DNA of 42,623 bases, from contig JAKLKA010000052.1 in assembly GCA_023150915.1 (NCBI GenBank), forward strand, positions 1 through 42,623. Reading direction: 5' to 3'. Both the position numbers and the translations under genes were made by a program. Source of the stretch: Polyangiaceae bacterium (GTDB lineage Bacteria > Myxococcota_A > Polyangia > Polyangiales > Polyangiaceae). Every line of letters begins with the position of its first letter. Position 1 is the stretch's first letter. Below, one piece after another: positions 24,345-32,116 of this stretch. The notes under the pieces were generated by a model. It was not told the origin of the DNA, ran no database searches, and was given only the letters and a program-made list of their open reading frames with translations.

Positions 24345-26053
24345 TTCGGCTTGCTCAGCTTCTTGTCGGGCTTGCCCTTGCCCTTGCCCGGATCGCCCTT
24401 CGGATCGGGGTTGGCGGGCGGCGGCGGCGCGGCGCTGGCCGACGAGGTGGCGGTGGGCGCAGCGGGAGGGGGGCTGGTCGACGGCGCGAGGGCCGCGGCC
24501 TTCGGCGCGGCACCGCTCGGGGCCGCCGCGGCAGACGGCCCCGGCGTGGCGCTCTTGGCCGGCGAGCTGGCGGGCTTGCTCGGGGGCACGGGCGTGCCGG
24601 CGGGGCCGGGCTCGCTCGGATCGGCCGGCGCTGGGGTCGGCTCCGTCGCCGTCGGAGCCGCGCCTGCGGGCGGCGCCGCGTTCGCGATCTCGGGGCTGGC
24701 GGATGCCGCGGCGCCCGGCGACTCCCACGGTCGCATCAGCAGCGCGCCCGCAGCGACCAGGCCGAGCGCCACCAGCCCGAACGCAGCGAACACCAGGAAC
24801 GCCACGGCGCCGCGATGCTTCTTGGGGGTCGGCAGCGGCGCGGCAACTGCCGGCGGCGCGCCCGCCATCGAGTACGGGGGCAGCGATGCGGGGACGGGCT
24901 CGGCGGCGAACTGCCCGGGCGCCGCCAGCGAGTACGCGGGCAGCGACGCGGGAACGGGCTCGGCGGCGAACTGCCCGGGCGTCGCCAGCGAGTACGCGGG
25001 CAGCGACGCGGGAACGGGTTCGGCGGCAAACTGCCCGGGCGCCGCCAGCGAAGCCGGCGCCTGCGACGGCCCCGGCGCCACGACCGTGATCGGCGCGGGC
25101 GACACCACCGTCGGAGCCTCGCGCAGCGACGCCGGCCCTTCGATCCGGGTGGCTTCTTCGGCGCGGGCCGTGGCCGCCATGGCGAAGTGGGGCAGGGTGC
25201 CCTCGAGCACGGCTCGCACGTCGCGCTGCATGGTTGCGGCGTCGGGGTAGCGGGCGTCTTGCGAAAACGCCAGCGCCCGGTCGACGATCGCGCAGACCGC
25301 CGGCGGCGTGGCCGGCGCCACCTCGGCCAGGCGTGGCGCCGGCTTGGTCGCCATGGCGACCAAGAGCTCGGCCTCGCTCGGCTCTTCGTGGATGCGACGC
25401 CCGGCGAGCGCGCGGAACATCAGTGCACCCAGCGCGAACAGATCCGTGCGGCCATCCACCTTGCCGCGGCGACCCAGCGCCTGCTCGGGCGCCATGTAAG
25501 GGATGGTGCCGAGCGCAAGCCCGGTGCGCGTCTTGAACTCGCTTGGCACGTCGTCGATCACGCGCGCAATGCCGAAATCCAGGATCTTGATGCCACCCTG
25601 TGCCGGCACGAAGACGTTGTCGGGCTTGATGTCGCGATGCACCACCCCGGCCGCGTGCGCCGCGCCCAGCGCGCTCAGGATCTGGTCCGAATAGCCGAGC
25701 AGGTCTCGCACCGTGAATTGATCCGCGCGCTGCAGGCGCGCCCCCAGCGACTCGCCCTCGAGCAACTCGAGCACCAAGAACACGTCGGGCCCATCCGCGT
25801 GCTCGAGCACCCGCACGATCCCCGGATGGCCGATGCGGTTGGCCACGTACGCCTCGCGCAAGAAGCGCTCTTTCAGCTCGCGCCGCCTCGCCATCTCGGC
25901 GTGCAAGATCTTCAGCGCGACGCGCTGGCCGCTCGCGTCGGTCGCCTCGTAGACCGAGGCCATCCCGCCGCTGCCCAGGAAGCGGATCAGCCGCCAGCGG
26001 TCGCCGACCGTCTGGCCGCTTCGGTCTTCGGCAATTTCGGGGGGCAGCGCCAT
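24341..26053 (-). CDS. Eukaryotic-type serine/threonine protein kinase with membrane anchor
   Basis: Inner-membrane Hanks-type kinase, 570 aa. The kinase domain (about 20-285) is complete: Gly loop GSGGMASVYE, K48 in VALKIL, catalytic D141 in HRDIKPDN, D159 in DFGIAR, and MAPEQ at the end of the activation segment. A cytoplasmic linker contains three 20-residue repeats (about 336-395, unit like LAAPGQFAAEPVPASLPAYS). One helix at 415-440 follows a basic KKHRG stop. The outer tail is Pro/Ala/Ser-rich and ends in a lysine-rich stretch (KGKGKPDKKLSKPK), with no PASTA or other sensor domain. It is first in an operon with the DTW and sfsA genes. Myxobacteria encode many such kinases; substrates are unknown. 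Confidence 0.93.
   Translation of the reverse strand: MALPPEIAEDRSGQTVGDRWRLIRFLGSGGMASVYEATDASGQRVALKILHAEMARRRELKERFLREAYVANRIGHPGIVRVLEHADGPDVFLVLELLEGESLGARLQRADQFTVRDLLGYSDQILSALGAAHAAGVVHRDIKPDNVFVPAQGGIKILDFGIARVIDDVPSEFKTRTGLALGTIPYMAPEQALGRRGKVDGRTDLFALGALMFRALAGRRIHEEPSEAELLVAMATKPAPRLAEVAPATPPAVCAIVDRALAFSQDARYPDAATMQRDVRAVLEGTLPHFAMAATARAEEATRIEGPASLREAPTVVSPAPITVVAPGPSQAPASLAAPGQFAAEPVPASLPAYSLATPGQFAAEPVPASLPAYSLAAPGQFAAEPVPASLPPYSMAGAPPAVAAPLPTPKKHRGAVAFLVFAAFGLVALGLVAAGALLMRPWESPGAAASASPEIANAAPPAGAAPTATEPTPAPADPSEPGPAGTPVPPSKPASSPAKSATPGPSAAAAPSGAAPKAAALAPSTSPPPAAPTATSSASAAPPPPANPDPKGDPGKGKGKPDKKLSKPK
24871..25050 (-). repeat. Three tandem 60-bp repeats inside the kinase gene
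   Basis: Three consecutive 60-base units (24871-24930, 24931-24990, 24991-25050) are nearly identical and differ at only a few positions. The period is an exact multiple of three, so each unit codes for 20 residues of the linker between the kinase domain and the membrane helix. A recent slippage or recombination origin is likely, and copy number may vary between strains. Confidence 0.95.
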
Positions 26054-26148
26054 TTCCGAGCCGCTAGCTTAGCGCCGAACCCGCCGGCTTTTCTCGCAAG
26101 AGTAGCGGGGGCAGCGCGGCGAAGTGAAATCACAGTAGGATTATCGGC

Positions 26149-26550
26149 ATGACCCCCAGCGAGAAGAACATCGTGAAGTCCTTGGTGGCGGTGGCGTGGG
26201 CCGATGGCAAGCTCGAACAGCCCGAGTCGCACGTGATCGAAGGCCTGCTCGCGGGCTTCGACGCCAGCGACGCCGAGGAGAAGGAATTGCTCGAGTACGC
26301 CAAGACCAAGCGCACGCTCGAGAAGGACATCCCGCTGCACGCCCTGGGGACCGAAGAGCGCGAGCTGCTCTTGGCCAACGCGGCGCTCTTGACCCACGCC
26401 GACGGCGAGCAGAGCGACAGCGAGAAGGCGCTGCTCGACAAGCTGATCGAGCTCTTGAGCTTCAGCAAGGAAGACGCCGAATCGATCCTGGCGTCGGTCA
26501 AAGACGGCGCGTTGCGGCTTGGAAGCAACGTGCTCGAAGACGTGAAGTGA
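26149..26550 (+). CDS. Small TerB-like protein
   Basis: 133 aa, acidic, all helical and cytoplasmic. It has the two-fold TerB pattern: VAVAWADGKLEQPESHVI early and ALLTHADGEQSDSEKALL late, each with an acidic A-D-G turn followed by Glu/Ser that can bind metal in TerB. The middle RTLEKDIPLHAL and the end SKEDAESILASV match TerB-like proteins. It starts 95 bp from the divergent kinase gene; AGGATTAT just upstream is AT-rich but I cannot call a promoter. The next gene begins four bases after its stop, so it leads a three-gene operon. Function is unknown. Confidence 0.75.
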   Translation: MTPSEKNIVKSLVAVAWADGKLEQPESHVIEGLLAGFDASDAEEKELLEYAKTKRTLEKDIPLHALGTEERELLLANAALLTHADGEQSDSEKALLDKLIELLSFSKEDAESILASVKDGALRLGSNVLEDVK

Positions 26551-26554
26551 GCTC

Positions 26555-26992
26555 ATGCTCGACAAGAACGAGCGGCAGTTCTTCGCGCAAGAGCACGCCG
26601 AGAGCGTGCTTCAGACGGTGACCGGGACGCTTCACGCCCAGGGCGTGCCGCTGGCGCAGACCGGCCCGAACCAGTGGGCGGGCCGTGGTCAGGTCCCGAG
26701 CCACGGCATCGTGCCCAAGGTGTTGGTCTCGATGATGCCGGTGCAGGGCGGGTTCTTCCTCGAGGTGCGCGCGGTGGCCGATATCGAGTCGAACGCCATC
26801 GTGCTGTTGATCGTGCTCTGGCTGGTGTTCTTCCCGGTCGCGATCATCTTGGCGGTGATGGCCTATCAAGACTGGGAGCGCCGTCAGCTCTACTTGTTCC
26901 AGTCGGTGTGGGCGCCGCTCGCGAACCGCATCGCGGCGCCGCCGGGGCCTCAGTTCGGCCCACCCGGGTTCGGCTACGGAGGCCCGCGGTGA
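26555..26992 (+). CDS. Small hypothetical membrane protein
   Basis: 145 aa, unrecognised. A soluble N-terminal domain of about 75 residues (with VTGTLHAQGVPLAQTGPNQW, and beta-rich VLVSMMPVQGGFFLEVRAV) precedes one or two membrane helices at about 80-103 (AIVLLIVLWLVFFPVAIILAVMAY). A short aromatic and basic stretch follows, and the end is Pro/Gly-rich (PPGPQFGPPGFGYGGPR). Placed between the TerB-like and SDR genes with four-base gap and GTGA overlap, it belongs to their operon. The arrangement resembles small integral proteins whose soluble part faces the cytoplasm. Confidence 0.7.
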   Translation: MLDKNERQFFAQEHAESVLQTVTGTLHAQGVPLAQTGPNQWAGRGQVPSHGIVPKVLVSMMPVQGGFFLEVRAVADIESNAIVLLIVLWLVFFPVAIILAVMAYQDWERRQLYLFQSVWAPLANRIAAPPGPQFGPPGFGYGGPR

Positions 26993-27780
26993 GCGTGTTC
27001 CGAGACGGGCTCTTGGCCGGGCAGGTGGCGCTGGTCACCGGGGGCGGCAGCGGCATCGGCGCGGGCATTGCCGCGCGCTTTGCCCAGCAAGGCGCCCAGG
27101 TGGCGCTGCTCGGTCGCAAGCTGGACAAGCTGGAGCGCGTCGCGGCAGAGATTGCCGAGCGCGGCGGGCAGGCGCTCTCGGTGGCGGCCGACGTGCGCGA
27201 CTTCGCGGCGGTCGAGGCGGCGGTCGAGCGGGTGCTCTCGACCTTCGGGCGGCTCGACATCTTGATCAACTCGGCCGCAGGCAATTTCTTGTCGCCGGCA
27301 GCGGCGCTGTCGGCGAACGGGTTTCGCACGGTGATCGACATCGATCTGGTCGGCACGTTCAACGCGTCGCGGGCCTGCTTTGCTGCGCTGTCCAAGAACG
27401 GCGGCAGCATCGTGAGCATCACCGCGACCCAGGCCTGGGTGCCGACCCCGCTGCAGTGTCACGCTGGCGCCGCCAAGGCCGGCATCGCCAAGCTCACGCA
27501 AGATCTGGCCCTGGAGTGGGGTTCGAGCGGGGTGCGGGTCAACGCCGTGGCACCCGGGCCCATCGCCGACACCGAGGGCATGCGTCGTCTGGCACCGAGC
27601 GAAGGCGACGCGCGCGCGCGGCTCGAGGGCAAGATGCCGGTCGGGCGCTGGGGCAAAGTGGCCGAGATCGCCGACGCGGTCTTGTTCTTGGTCTCGCCCG
27701 CGGCCGGTTTCATCACCGGCACGACGCTGGTGGTGGACGGCGGCCAGTCGCTGGTGGGCGCCCGCGATCTGTTCGCGTAG
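26989..27780 (+). CDS. 2,4-dienoyl-CoA reductase-like SDR oxidoreductase
   Basis: Short-chain dehydrogenase of 263 aa. The NADP-binding TGGGSGIG is at residues 17-24, with the ADVRD motif at 67-71. The segments NSAAGNFLSP (94-103) and CHAGAAKAGIAKLT (157-170), with LEWGSSGVRVNAVAPGPI after, match peroxisomal 2,4-dienoyl-CoA reductase (DECR2). In ordinary SDRs this second segment is YxxxK; here A159 replaces Tyr while K163 stays, as in the dienoyl reductases. It would help break down unsaturated fatty acids, but no other beta-oxidation gene is near. The GTG start overlaps the membrane-protein stop (GTGA). Convergent with DUF502, one base apart. Confidence 0.85.
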   Translation: MSVFRDGLLAGQVALVTGGGSGIGAGIAARFAQQGAQVALLGRKLDKLERVAAEIAERGGQALSVAADVRDFAAVEAAVERVLSTFGRLDILINSAAGNFLSPAAALSANGFRTVIDIDLVGTFNASRACFAALSKNGGSIVSITATQAWVPTPLQCHAGAAKAGIAKLTQDLALEWGSSGVRVNAVAPGPIADTEGMRRLAPSEGDARARLEGKMPVGRWGKVAEIADAVLFLVSPAAGFITGTTLVVDGGQSLVGARDLFA

Positions 27781-27781
27781 G

Positions 27782-28369
27782 TCAGCTCTTGCCAGCGCGC
27801 GCCGAGAGCGGCGCGGGCTCGATGCCCAGCCCCGAAACTCCGCCCGAGACGATGAAGGCCATCACGTCGGTGCTGTTCGCGGACAGCGTCTCGACCTGGT
27901 CTTTCGGCACCACCAGCACGTTGCCCGCGAAGTTGTACGACTGCGGGAAGTAGACGGCCAGGCAGTCCTTCATCTCGATCTGTGCCAGCGACTCGCGGGT
28001 GACGAAGCCCAGGGCGCGGGTCTTGCTGCCGGGCACGATGGCCACGGCCACCGGGCGGTCGAACTTCTTCTTGTCGCCCACGAACGCCCCGACCAGGTCG
28101 CGGATCGAGGTGTAGAGCAGCTTGACCAGCGGCACCCGAGCCAGCCACTTCTCGGTCTCGCGTACCACGGCCTTCCCGATCACGTTCGAGGTCAGGAAGC
28201 CGACCAGGGTGATCAAGACCAGCGTGAGCACGAAGCCCACGCCGGGCACCCCCACCGGCAAGATGCGATCGATGGTGGTGAAGACGAGCCACGCGATGTA
28301 GAGAGTGATGCTCACCGGAGCGAGCACCAGGCATCCACGCCAGAAATAGCCGAGCAACGTCTTCGTCAT
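27782..28369 (-). CDS. DUF502 family membrane protein
   Basis: 195 aa inner-membrane protein of the DUF502 family. Two helices are seen (about 7-30, GCLVLAPVSITLYIAWLVFT, and 43-65, VGFVLTLVLITLVGFLTSNV), then a conserved cytoplasmic part with LARVPLVKLLYTSIRDLVGAF and a beta-rich end containing FPQSYNFAGNVLVVP. No function is established for this family to my knowledge. The ATG at 28369 gives the standard N-terminus. It is divergent from the MFS gene with a 51 bp gap. Confidence 0.88.
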   Translation of the reverse strand: MTKTLLGYFWRGCLVLAPVSITLYIAWLVFTTIDRILPVGVPGVGFVLTLVLITLVGFLTSNVIGKAVVRETEKWLARVPLVKLLYTSIRDLVGAFVGDKKKFDRPVAVAIVPGSKTRALGFVTRESLAQIEMKDCLAVYFPQSYNFAGNVLVVPKDQVETLSANSTDVMAFIVSGGVSGLGIEPAPLSARAGKS

Positions 28370-28420
28370 GGCCCACGGGATAGCTCATTTTGCCAGCAGT
28401 GTGGGGGGCTCTGGCAGCGC

Positions 28421-29617
28421 GTGAAACCCACGCCGGCATCCACAGCGGGTGGGGAGCGGGTGGTCACACGGCGCTTCGTGCTGGCCACGGTGGCCAACCT
28501 GGTCTTCTTCATCGGCGTCACCGCGTTCTTCTCGTTGCCGGTCCATCTCGAGGCCGTGGGCGCCAGCCGCGCGGACGTGGGTCGGGTGATGGGCGCGTTC
28601 GGCTTGGCCTGCCTGGTGGCCATCCCCCTGACTGGATCTCTGGCCGATCGCTTCGGGCGACAGCGCTTCATGTTCGCGGGCGCCCTCGGGTGGGTCGGGC
28701 TCTCGCTGCTGTTCACCGCCGTCGATCGCGTCGGGCCCCTGGTCTACGGTCTGCGCTTGGGCCAGGGGGTCGCCTTCTCGCTGGCGTTCGTCGCCACCAA
28801 CGCGACCATCGTGGATCTGGCCCCAGCCGGCTCGCTCGGGCGAGCCATTGCCTGGTTCGGCGCCACCACGCTGATCTCGCACGCGGTCGGACCCTCCCTG
28901 GGCGAGTGGGTCGCGACCACGTGGGGTTTCCGCTCGCTGTTCCTGCTCTCGGCGGCGGTGGCCCTGGCGTCGCTGCCTCTGTACTTCGCGGTGCACGACG
29001 TGCCGCGCCCGCAGAGCTCGCCCGCGATGGCGCGCACGGCGGCGCGCGCGCTGTTCTTTCGTCGGGGAGGGTTGGGGCCGCTCGCCTGCGCGCTGGGTAC
29101 GGCCGTGACCTTCGGCACGGCATTGAACTTCATGCCGGTCTTCGTGCGGGCGCGCGGCCTGCCCAGCCACGCGCCGTTCTTCGTGACCTATGTGGCGGCG
29201 GCGATCATGGTGCGGATCTTCGCCGGCGGGCTGGGCGACCGCGTCGGGCACCGGCGCGTCGGCCTGGTGGGCGCTGTGGGCTTTGCGCTCGCGGCCCTGG
29301 GCTTCGCGTTCGTGGGGGCACGCTGGCAGCTGATCGGGGTCTCGCTCGGGTTCGGGCTGGCCCATGGCCTGGCCTACCCGGCGATGAACGCGGCCTTCGT
29401 CGGCAGCGCGCCAGCCCAGGCCCGCGGCCGGGCGATGGCGCTGTTCAACCTGGCGTTCAATCTGGGGGTCACGCTCAGCGCGTTCGTCGCGGGCGAGCTC
29501 GCCGAACGCTTCGACTACCGTGTGATGTGGGCGGTGTCGGCGGCGCTGTCGCTGGTGGGCGCGCTGGTGTTCTTCGTCGACCGACCCGCGCTCAGCGCGG
29601 CAGATCGAGCCGGATGA
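28421..29617 (+). CDS. MFS transporter
   Basis: Major facilitator superfamily protein of 398 aa with about 12 helices. Motif A between helices 2 and 3 is seen as GSLADRFGRQRFMFAGAL, and its echo between helices 8 and 9 is GGLGDRVGHRRVGLVG. The size and two-fold layout fit a drug/metabolite efflux-type carrier, but no substrate can be named. I keep the GTG at 28421; a GTG after GGER, about 12 codons on, is an alternative. Its last 26 bases overlap the 3' end of the convergent amidohydrolase gene, so the true ends depend on both stops, which are unambiguous. Confidence 0.9.
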   Translation: MKPTPASTAGGERVVTRRFVLATVANLVFFIGVTAFFSLPVHLEAVGASRADVGRVMGAFGLACLVAIPLTGSLADRFGRQRFMFAGALGWVGLSLLFTAVDRVGPLVYGLRLGQGVAFSLAFVATNATIVDLAPAGSLGRAIAWFGATTLISHAVGPSLGEWVATTWGFRSLFLLSAAVALASLPLYFAVHDVPRPQSSPAMARTAARALFFRRGGLGPLACALGTAVTFGTALNFMPVFVRARGLPSHAPFFVTYVAAAIMVRIFAGGLGDRVGHRRVGLVGAVGFALAALGFAFVGARWQLIGVSLGFGLAHGLAYPAMNAAFVGSAPAQARGRAMALFNLAFNLGVTLSAFVAGELAERFDYRVMWAVSAALSLVGALVFFVDRPALSAADRAG

Positions 29618-30734
29618 CCCGCCGGGCGTTCTCTCCGTAGATCTTGCGCTTCACCGCGTCGGGCAGGTCGATGCCGCTGATGCGCCAGCTGCCTTGGATT
29701 GGCGTGGGGTGCTCGAAGTCGCGGTCGGCGGTCTCGAAGTAGCGCCGCGTTGCGGTGAAGAAGCGCTGCTCTTCCTTGGCGCCGGCGGGCTGTTTGCCCT
29801 CCGAGCCCAGGAACAGCGGCTCGGGCTCGGCGCTCACGCCGAGGTCGCTGCCGTACAAGATGCGGTCCTGGAACTCGACGAAGAAGGCGCGCATTTTCTC
29901 GGGCGGGTGACGCCCCATCTCGGGGATGCGTGCCGCGGTGTCGACATACAGGTTGTCGTACTTGCGGAGCCAGCCCGCCACGCGGTCCGGGTCTTCGGCG
30001 CAGTTGCCGAAGTGCACCGAGATGAACCGGGTCTTGGGGTGGCGCGCCACCCGTCGCTCGAGCTGCGCCAAGATTTGATCGAAGGTCGGCACCTCTTGGC
30101 CGAACTGCGACCAGCCGGGGTGCGCTTCCAGCTCGTCTTTGCGTTCGTTTCGCTCGTCGGTGGGCAGCCAGAAAGCGCGCGGGTCGCCGCTGTGGATCGC
30201 CACCGGCATGTCGAGCTCGCCAGCCGCTTCGAACACGGGGTCGAGCCCCGGATCGTCCACCGCGAGCAGGCGGCCGTCGGGGCCCGGCAGGCCCAGGCCC
30301 AGAACCTTGGCGATCTTGAGCCCGCGAGCGCCTGCAGCGTGGGCGCGTCGGAGCGCGGCTGCCATCCGCGCGCCATAGTCGGGGAAGCGCGCATCGGAAT
30401 AACTCAGCGTGGTGAAGACCGTGACGCGACCGCCGGCGGCACGCGCCGCGGCCAGCTGCTCGCCCAGGCCGCGCGCCGGGCTTCCACCCGACAGGTTCAC
30501 GACGTGGTCGAACTGCCAGCGCTGCATCAGCCGCCCCAGGCGGTCCACGCCGTCAGGGCCGAGGTGCACGTGGACGTCCACCACGAAGGGGCGCTCGGTC
30601 GGGGTGGCGCTGGGCGCGGGATCCAGCTTCGACGGGGGAGGCCGCCGCACGGCGAACCAGCAGCCGACCAGTGCCGTCAGCGCCACCAAGGCGGCGACTC
30701 GCCAGGGACGCTTGCGCTCGGCCACGCCGGCCAT
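29592..30734 (-). CDS. Membrane-anchored or lipoprotein amidohydrolase (amidohydrolase-2 family)
   Basis: TIM-barrel metal-dependent hydrolase of 380 aa. After an N-terminal hydrophobic segment (ALVALTALVGC), which reads as a lipobox LVGC or an uncleaved anchor, residues 50 on start with DVHVHLG, giving the HxH metal pair. Later come IHSGDP, ISVHFGNCAEDP and LYGSDLG, the last holding the conserved barrel-end Asp. This suggests a decarboxylase or hydrolase of the ACMSD-like group, placed outside the cytoplasm, but the substrate is unknown. It starts six bases after the FHA gene stop, so the two are cotranscribed. The 3' end overlaps the convergent MFS gene by 26 bp. Confidence 0.87.
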   Translation of the reverse strand: MAGVAERKRPWRVAALVALTALVGCWFAVRRPPPSKLDPAPSATPTERPFVVDVHVHLGPDGVDRLGRLMQRWQFDHVVNLSGGSPARGLGEQLAAARAAGGRVTVFTTLSYSDARFPDYGARMAAALRRAHAAGARGLKIAKVLGLGLPGPDGRLLAVDDPGLDPVFEAAGELDMPVAIHSGDPRAFWLPTDERNERKDELEAHPGWSQFGQEVPTFDQILAQLERRVARHPKTRFISVHFGNCAEDPDRVAGWLRKYDNLYVDTAARIPEMGRHPPEKMRAFFVEFQDRILYGSDLGVSAEPEPLFLGSEGKQPAGAKEEQRFFTATRRYFETADRDFEHPTPIQGSWRISGIDLPDAVKRKIYGENARRVIRLDLPR

Positions 30735-30740
30735 GGTACG

Positions 30741-31604
30741 TCAGCCCGGGCCGACGGCACCCAACATGTTCGCCAGGTTGTGCAGCCGCGAGAGCACGAA
30801 GCGATCCCCCGGGCCCAGGCGCAGACCCTCGACCAGGGTCACGTAACGGCGAAGCAGCGCCGGATCCAGACGCGAGGCTCGGCGAGCGACGCCGAACAGC
30901 TCGTCCACCGACTCGAGCGGCAAGAGCATGCGCTTGGCCAGGAACAGCCGCAGCGGGTACTCGACCCACTGACTCTTGCCGGTGGCGCGGGCCAGCTTGA
31001 GCGCCGCCTGGCTGGCGGCCACCGCGACCTCGCTCGGCACGTCGCCGTTCTTCTGCGCCTCTTCCAGCACCTCGGCCAGCAGCGTGCCGAGCAAGCGCTC
31101 GGCCTCGTCCGGCTTGCCGAGGGCGATGGCTTTGTCGACCACGCCGAGCATCAGCTGAAAGGCGTGCGTCCGGCGGGTGGTGACGTCGGCAGGGTGGCCG
31201 TCGTCTGCGTCTTGGGTGGGAACGCGCTGCGTGGCGCGCACCGCCTCGTTGCGATCGGCCAGCGCCAGGCTGAAAAACTCGTCGGCGATCGAGATCCGCA
31301 CCCCGGCGGTCACCAGCAGCCGCCCCTGGACCACCGCGCCGTCGACGCGCACACCGTTGACGCTGCCCAGATCCTCGACGAACACCGCGCTGTCGGTGAC
31401 GATGATCTTGGCGTGCCGTCGCGAGACGCGGTGGTTGTCGACCACGATGTCCACGTCGGCGCCGCGGCCGATCACGCTCTCGCCCGCCGGCAGCGGGATG
31501 CGCTCGGCGCCCCGCTCGAGCACCCAGCGCCCCTTCGGCTGGGTGCCGCTCTCGTGACGGCTGAGCGCGAAGACTGGCTCGGTGCGTGCTGGGTCCCTCG
31601 CCAC
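30741..31604 (-). CDS. FHA-domain protein
   Basis: Cytoplasmic phosphopeptide-binding protein of 287 aa. The FHA domain (about 35-110) keeps the binding residues: G46-R47 in VIGRGAD, S61 and H64 in VSRRHAK, and N83-G84 in GSVNGV. Such domains bind phospho-Thr on partners of Ser/Thr kinases; a kinase gene is about 5 kb away but not linked in an operon. Residues of about 140-287 form an all-helical region (AFQLMLGVVDKAIALGKPDE, then LLRRYVTLVEGLRLGPGD) that I do not recognise, possibly TPR-like. The GTG at 31604 gives the only reasonable start. The amidohydrolase gene follows after six bases. Confidence 0.9.
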   Translation of the reverse strand: MARDPARTEPVFALSRHESGTQPKGRWVLERGAERIPLPAGESVIGRGADVDIVVDNHRVSRRHAKIIVTDSAVFVEDLGSVNGVRVDGAVVQGRLLVTAGVRISIADEFFSLALADRNEAVRATQRVPTQDADDGHPADVTTRRTHAFQLMLGVVDKAIALGKPDEAERLLGTLLAEVLEEAQKNGDVPSEVAVAASQAALKLARATGKSQWVEYPLRLFLAKRMLLPLESVDELFGVARRASRLDPALLRRYVTLVEGLRLGPGDRFVLSRLHNLANMLGAVGPG

Positions 31605-31649
31605 GGCAGGCTCAGGTTAGAGCAAAAACCCACGACTGCAAGACGCGGA

Positions 31650-31691
31650 AACGCCCCGAGGGCAGCCGGGGATCGGCGCCCGCGGGGCGTT
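31650..31691 (-). terminator. Stem-loop downstream of the SCP2 gene, possible terminator
   Basis: AACGCCCCG (31650-31658) pairs perfectly with CGGGGCGTT (31683-31691), and the inner bases GGGC/GCCC extend it. It lies in the 106 bp gap between the SCP2 gene and the FHA gene. No T-tract follows directly on the minus strand; a TTTTT occurs about 20 bases later. It may end the SCP2 transcript with Rho or act as an mRNA-stabilising stem. Confidence 0.45.
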
Positions 31692-31710
31692 CACGGGGTG
31701 AAAAAAATGA

Positions 31711-32037
31711 CTACTTCAGGACCTCGGTCAGCTTCTGGAGCTTCATGGCCAGGCCCATGTCGCCCTCGATCTTCAGCTTGCCCGAGAAGAACAGCTGCTG
31801 GCCGTTGGCGCGGCCTTCGAGCATGTCGACGTAGTCGTTCGCCGCCATCTTGATGGTGCAGGCCGCGTCGCCCTCGCCCTCGGTCACGCCGGGGTTGTCC
31901 TTGAGGTTCATCACCCAGGTGCCGCCGCCGTCGCCCGCGAGCACGAACTTGTAGACGGCGCCGATGGCGGCGGCCTTGTCCTTGTGCTCGGCAATCTTGG
32001 TCGCGGCCTCGGTCATTTTTTCTTGGGCAGTTGCCAT
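31711..32037 (-). CDS. SCP2 sterol-carrier-domain protein
   Basis: Stand-alone SCP2 domain of 108 aa. SCP2 proteins are small cytoplasmic folds with a hydrophobic tunnel that bind lipids or fatty acyl-CoA. The family pattern is seen in YKFVLAGDGGGTWVMNLKDN, EGEGDAACTIKMAANDYVDML and the ending FFSGKLKIEGDMGLAMKLQKL. I chose the ATG at 32037 because it has an excellent ribosome binding site (AGGAGAG seven bases before the ATG); the longer frame to 32220 is in the GntR gene region. It is 80 bp downstream of the FadR/GntR gene on the same strand and could be part of its transcript. A lipid role is inferred. Confidence 0.88.
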   Translation of the reverse strand: MATAQEKMTEAATKIAEHKDKAAAIGAVYKFVLAGDGGGTWVMNLKDNPGVTEGEGDAACTIKMAANDYVDMLEGRANGQQLFFSGKLKIEGDMGLAMKLQKLTEVLK

Positions 32038-32116
32038 GCTGTCTCTCCTGTGTTGTTTCGGTTGCCAGCTGGAGCCAAGCGGCTCCGAGGTGCCGGACAT
32101 GCCGGCAGCGTGCATC

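Noticed and set aside
24871-25050. CRISPR-like array
   Set aside because: The 60-bp units are contiguous with no spacers and lie in frame inside a kinase gene, so they are coding tandem repeats.
31690-31706. TTTTTTT with a small hairpin as the SCP2 terminator
   Set aside because: On the minus strand the T-run comes before the strong stem-loop rather than after it, and the local TTCAC/GTGAA stem is too short to count on.
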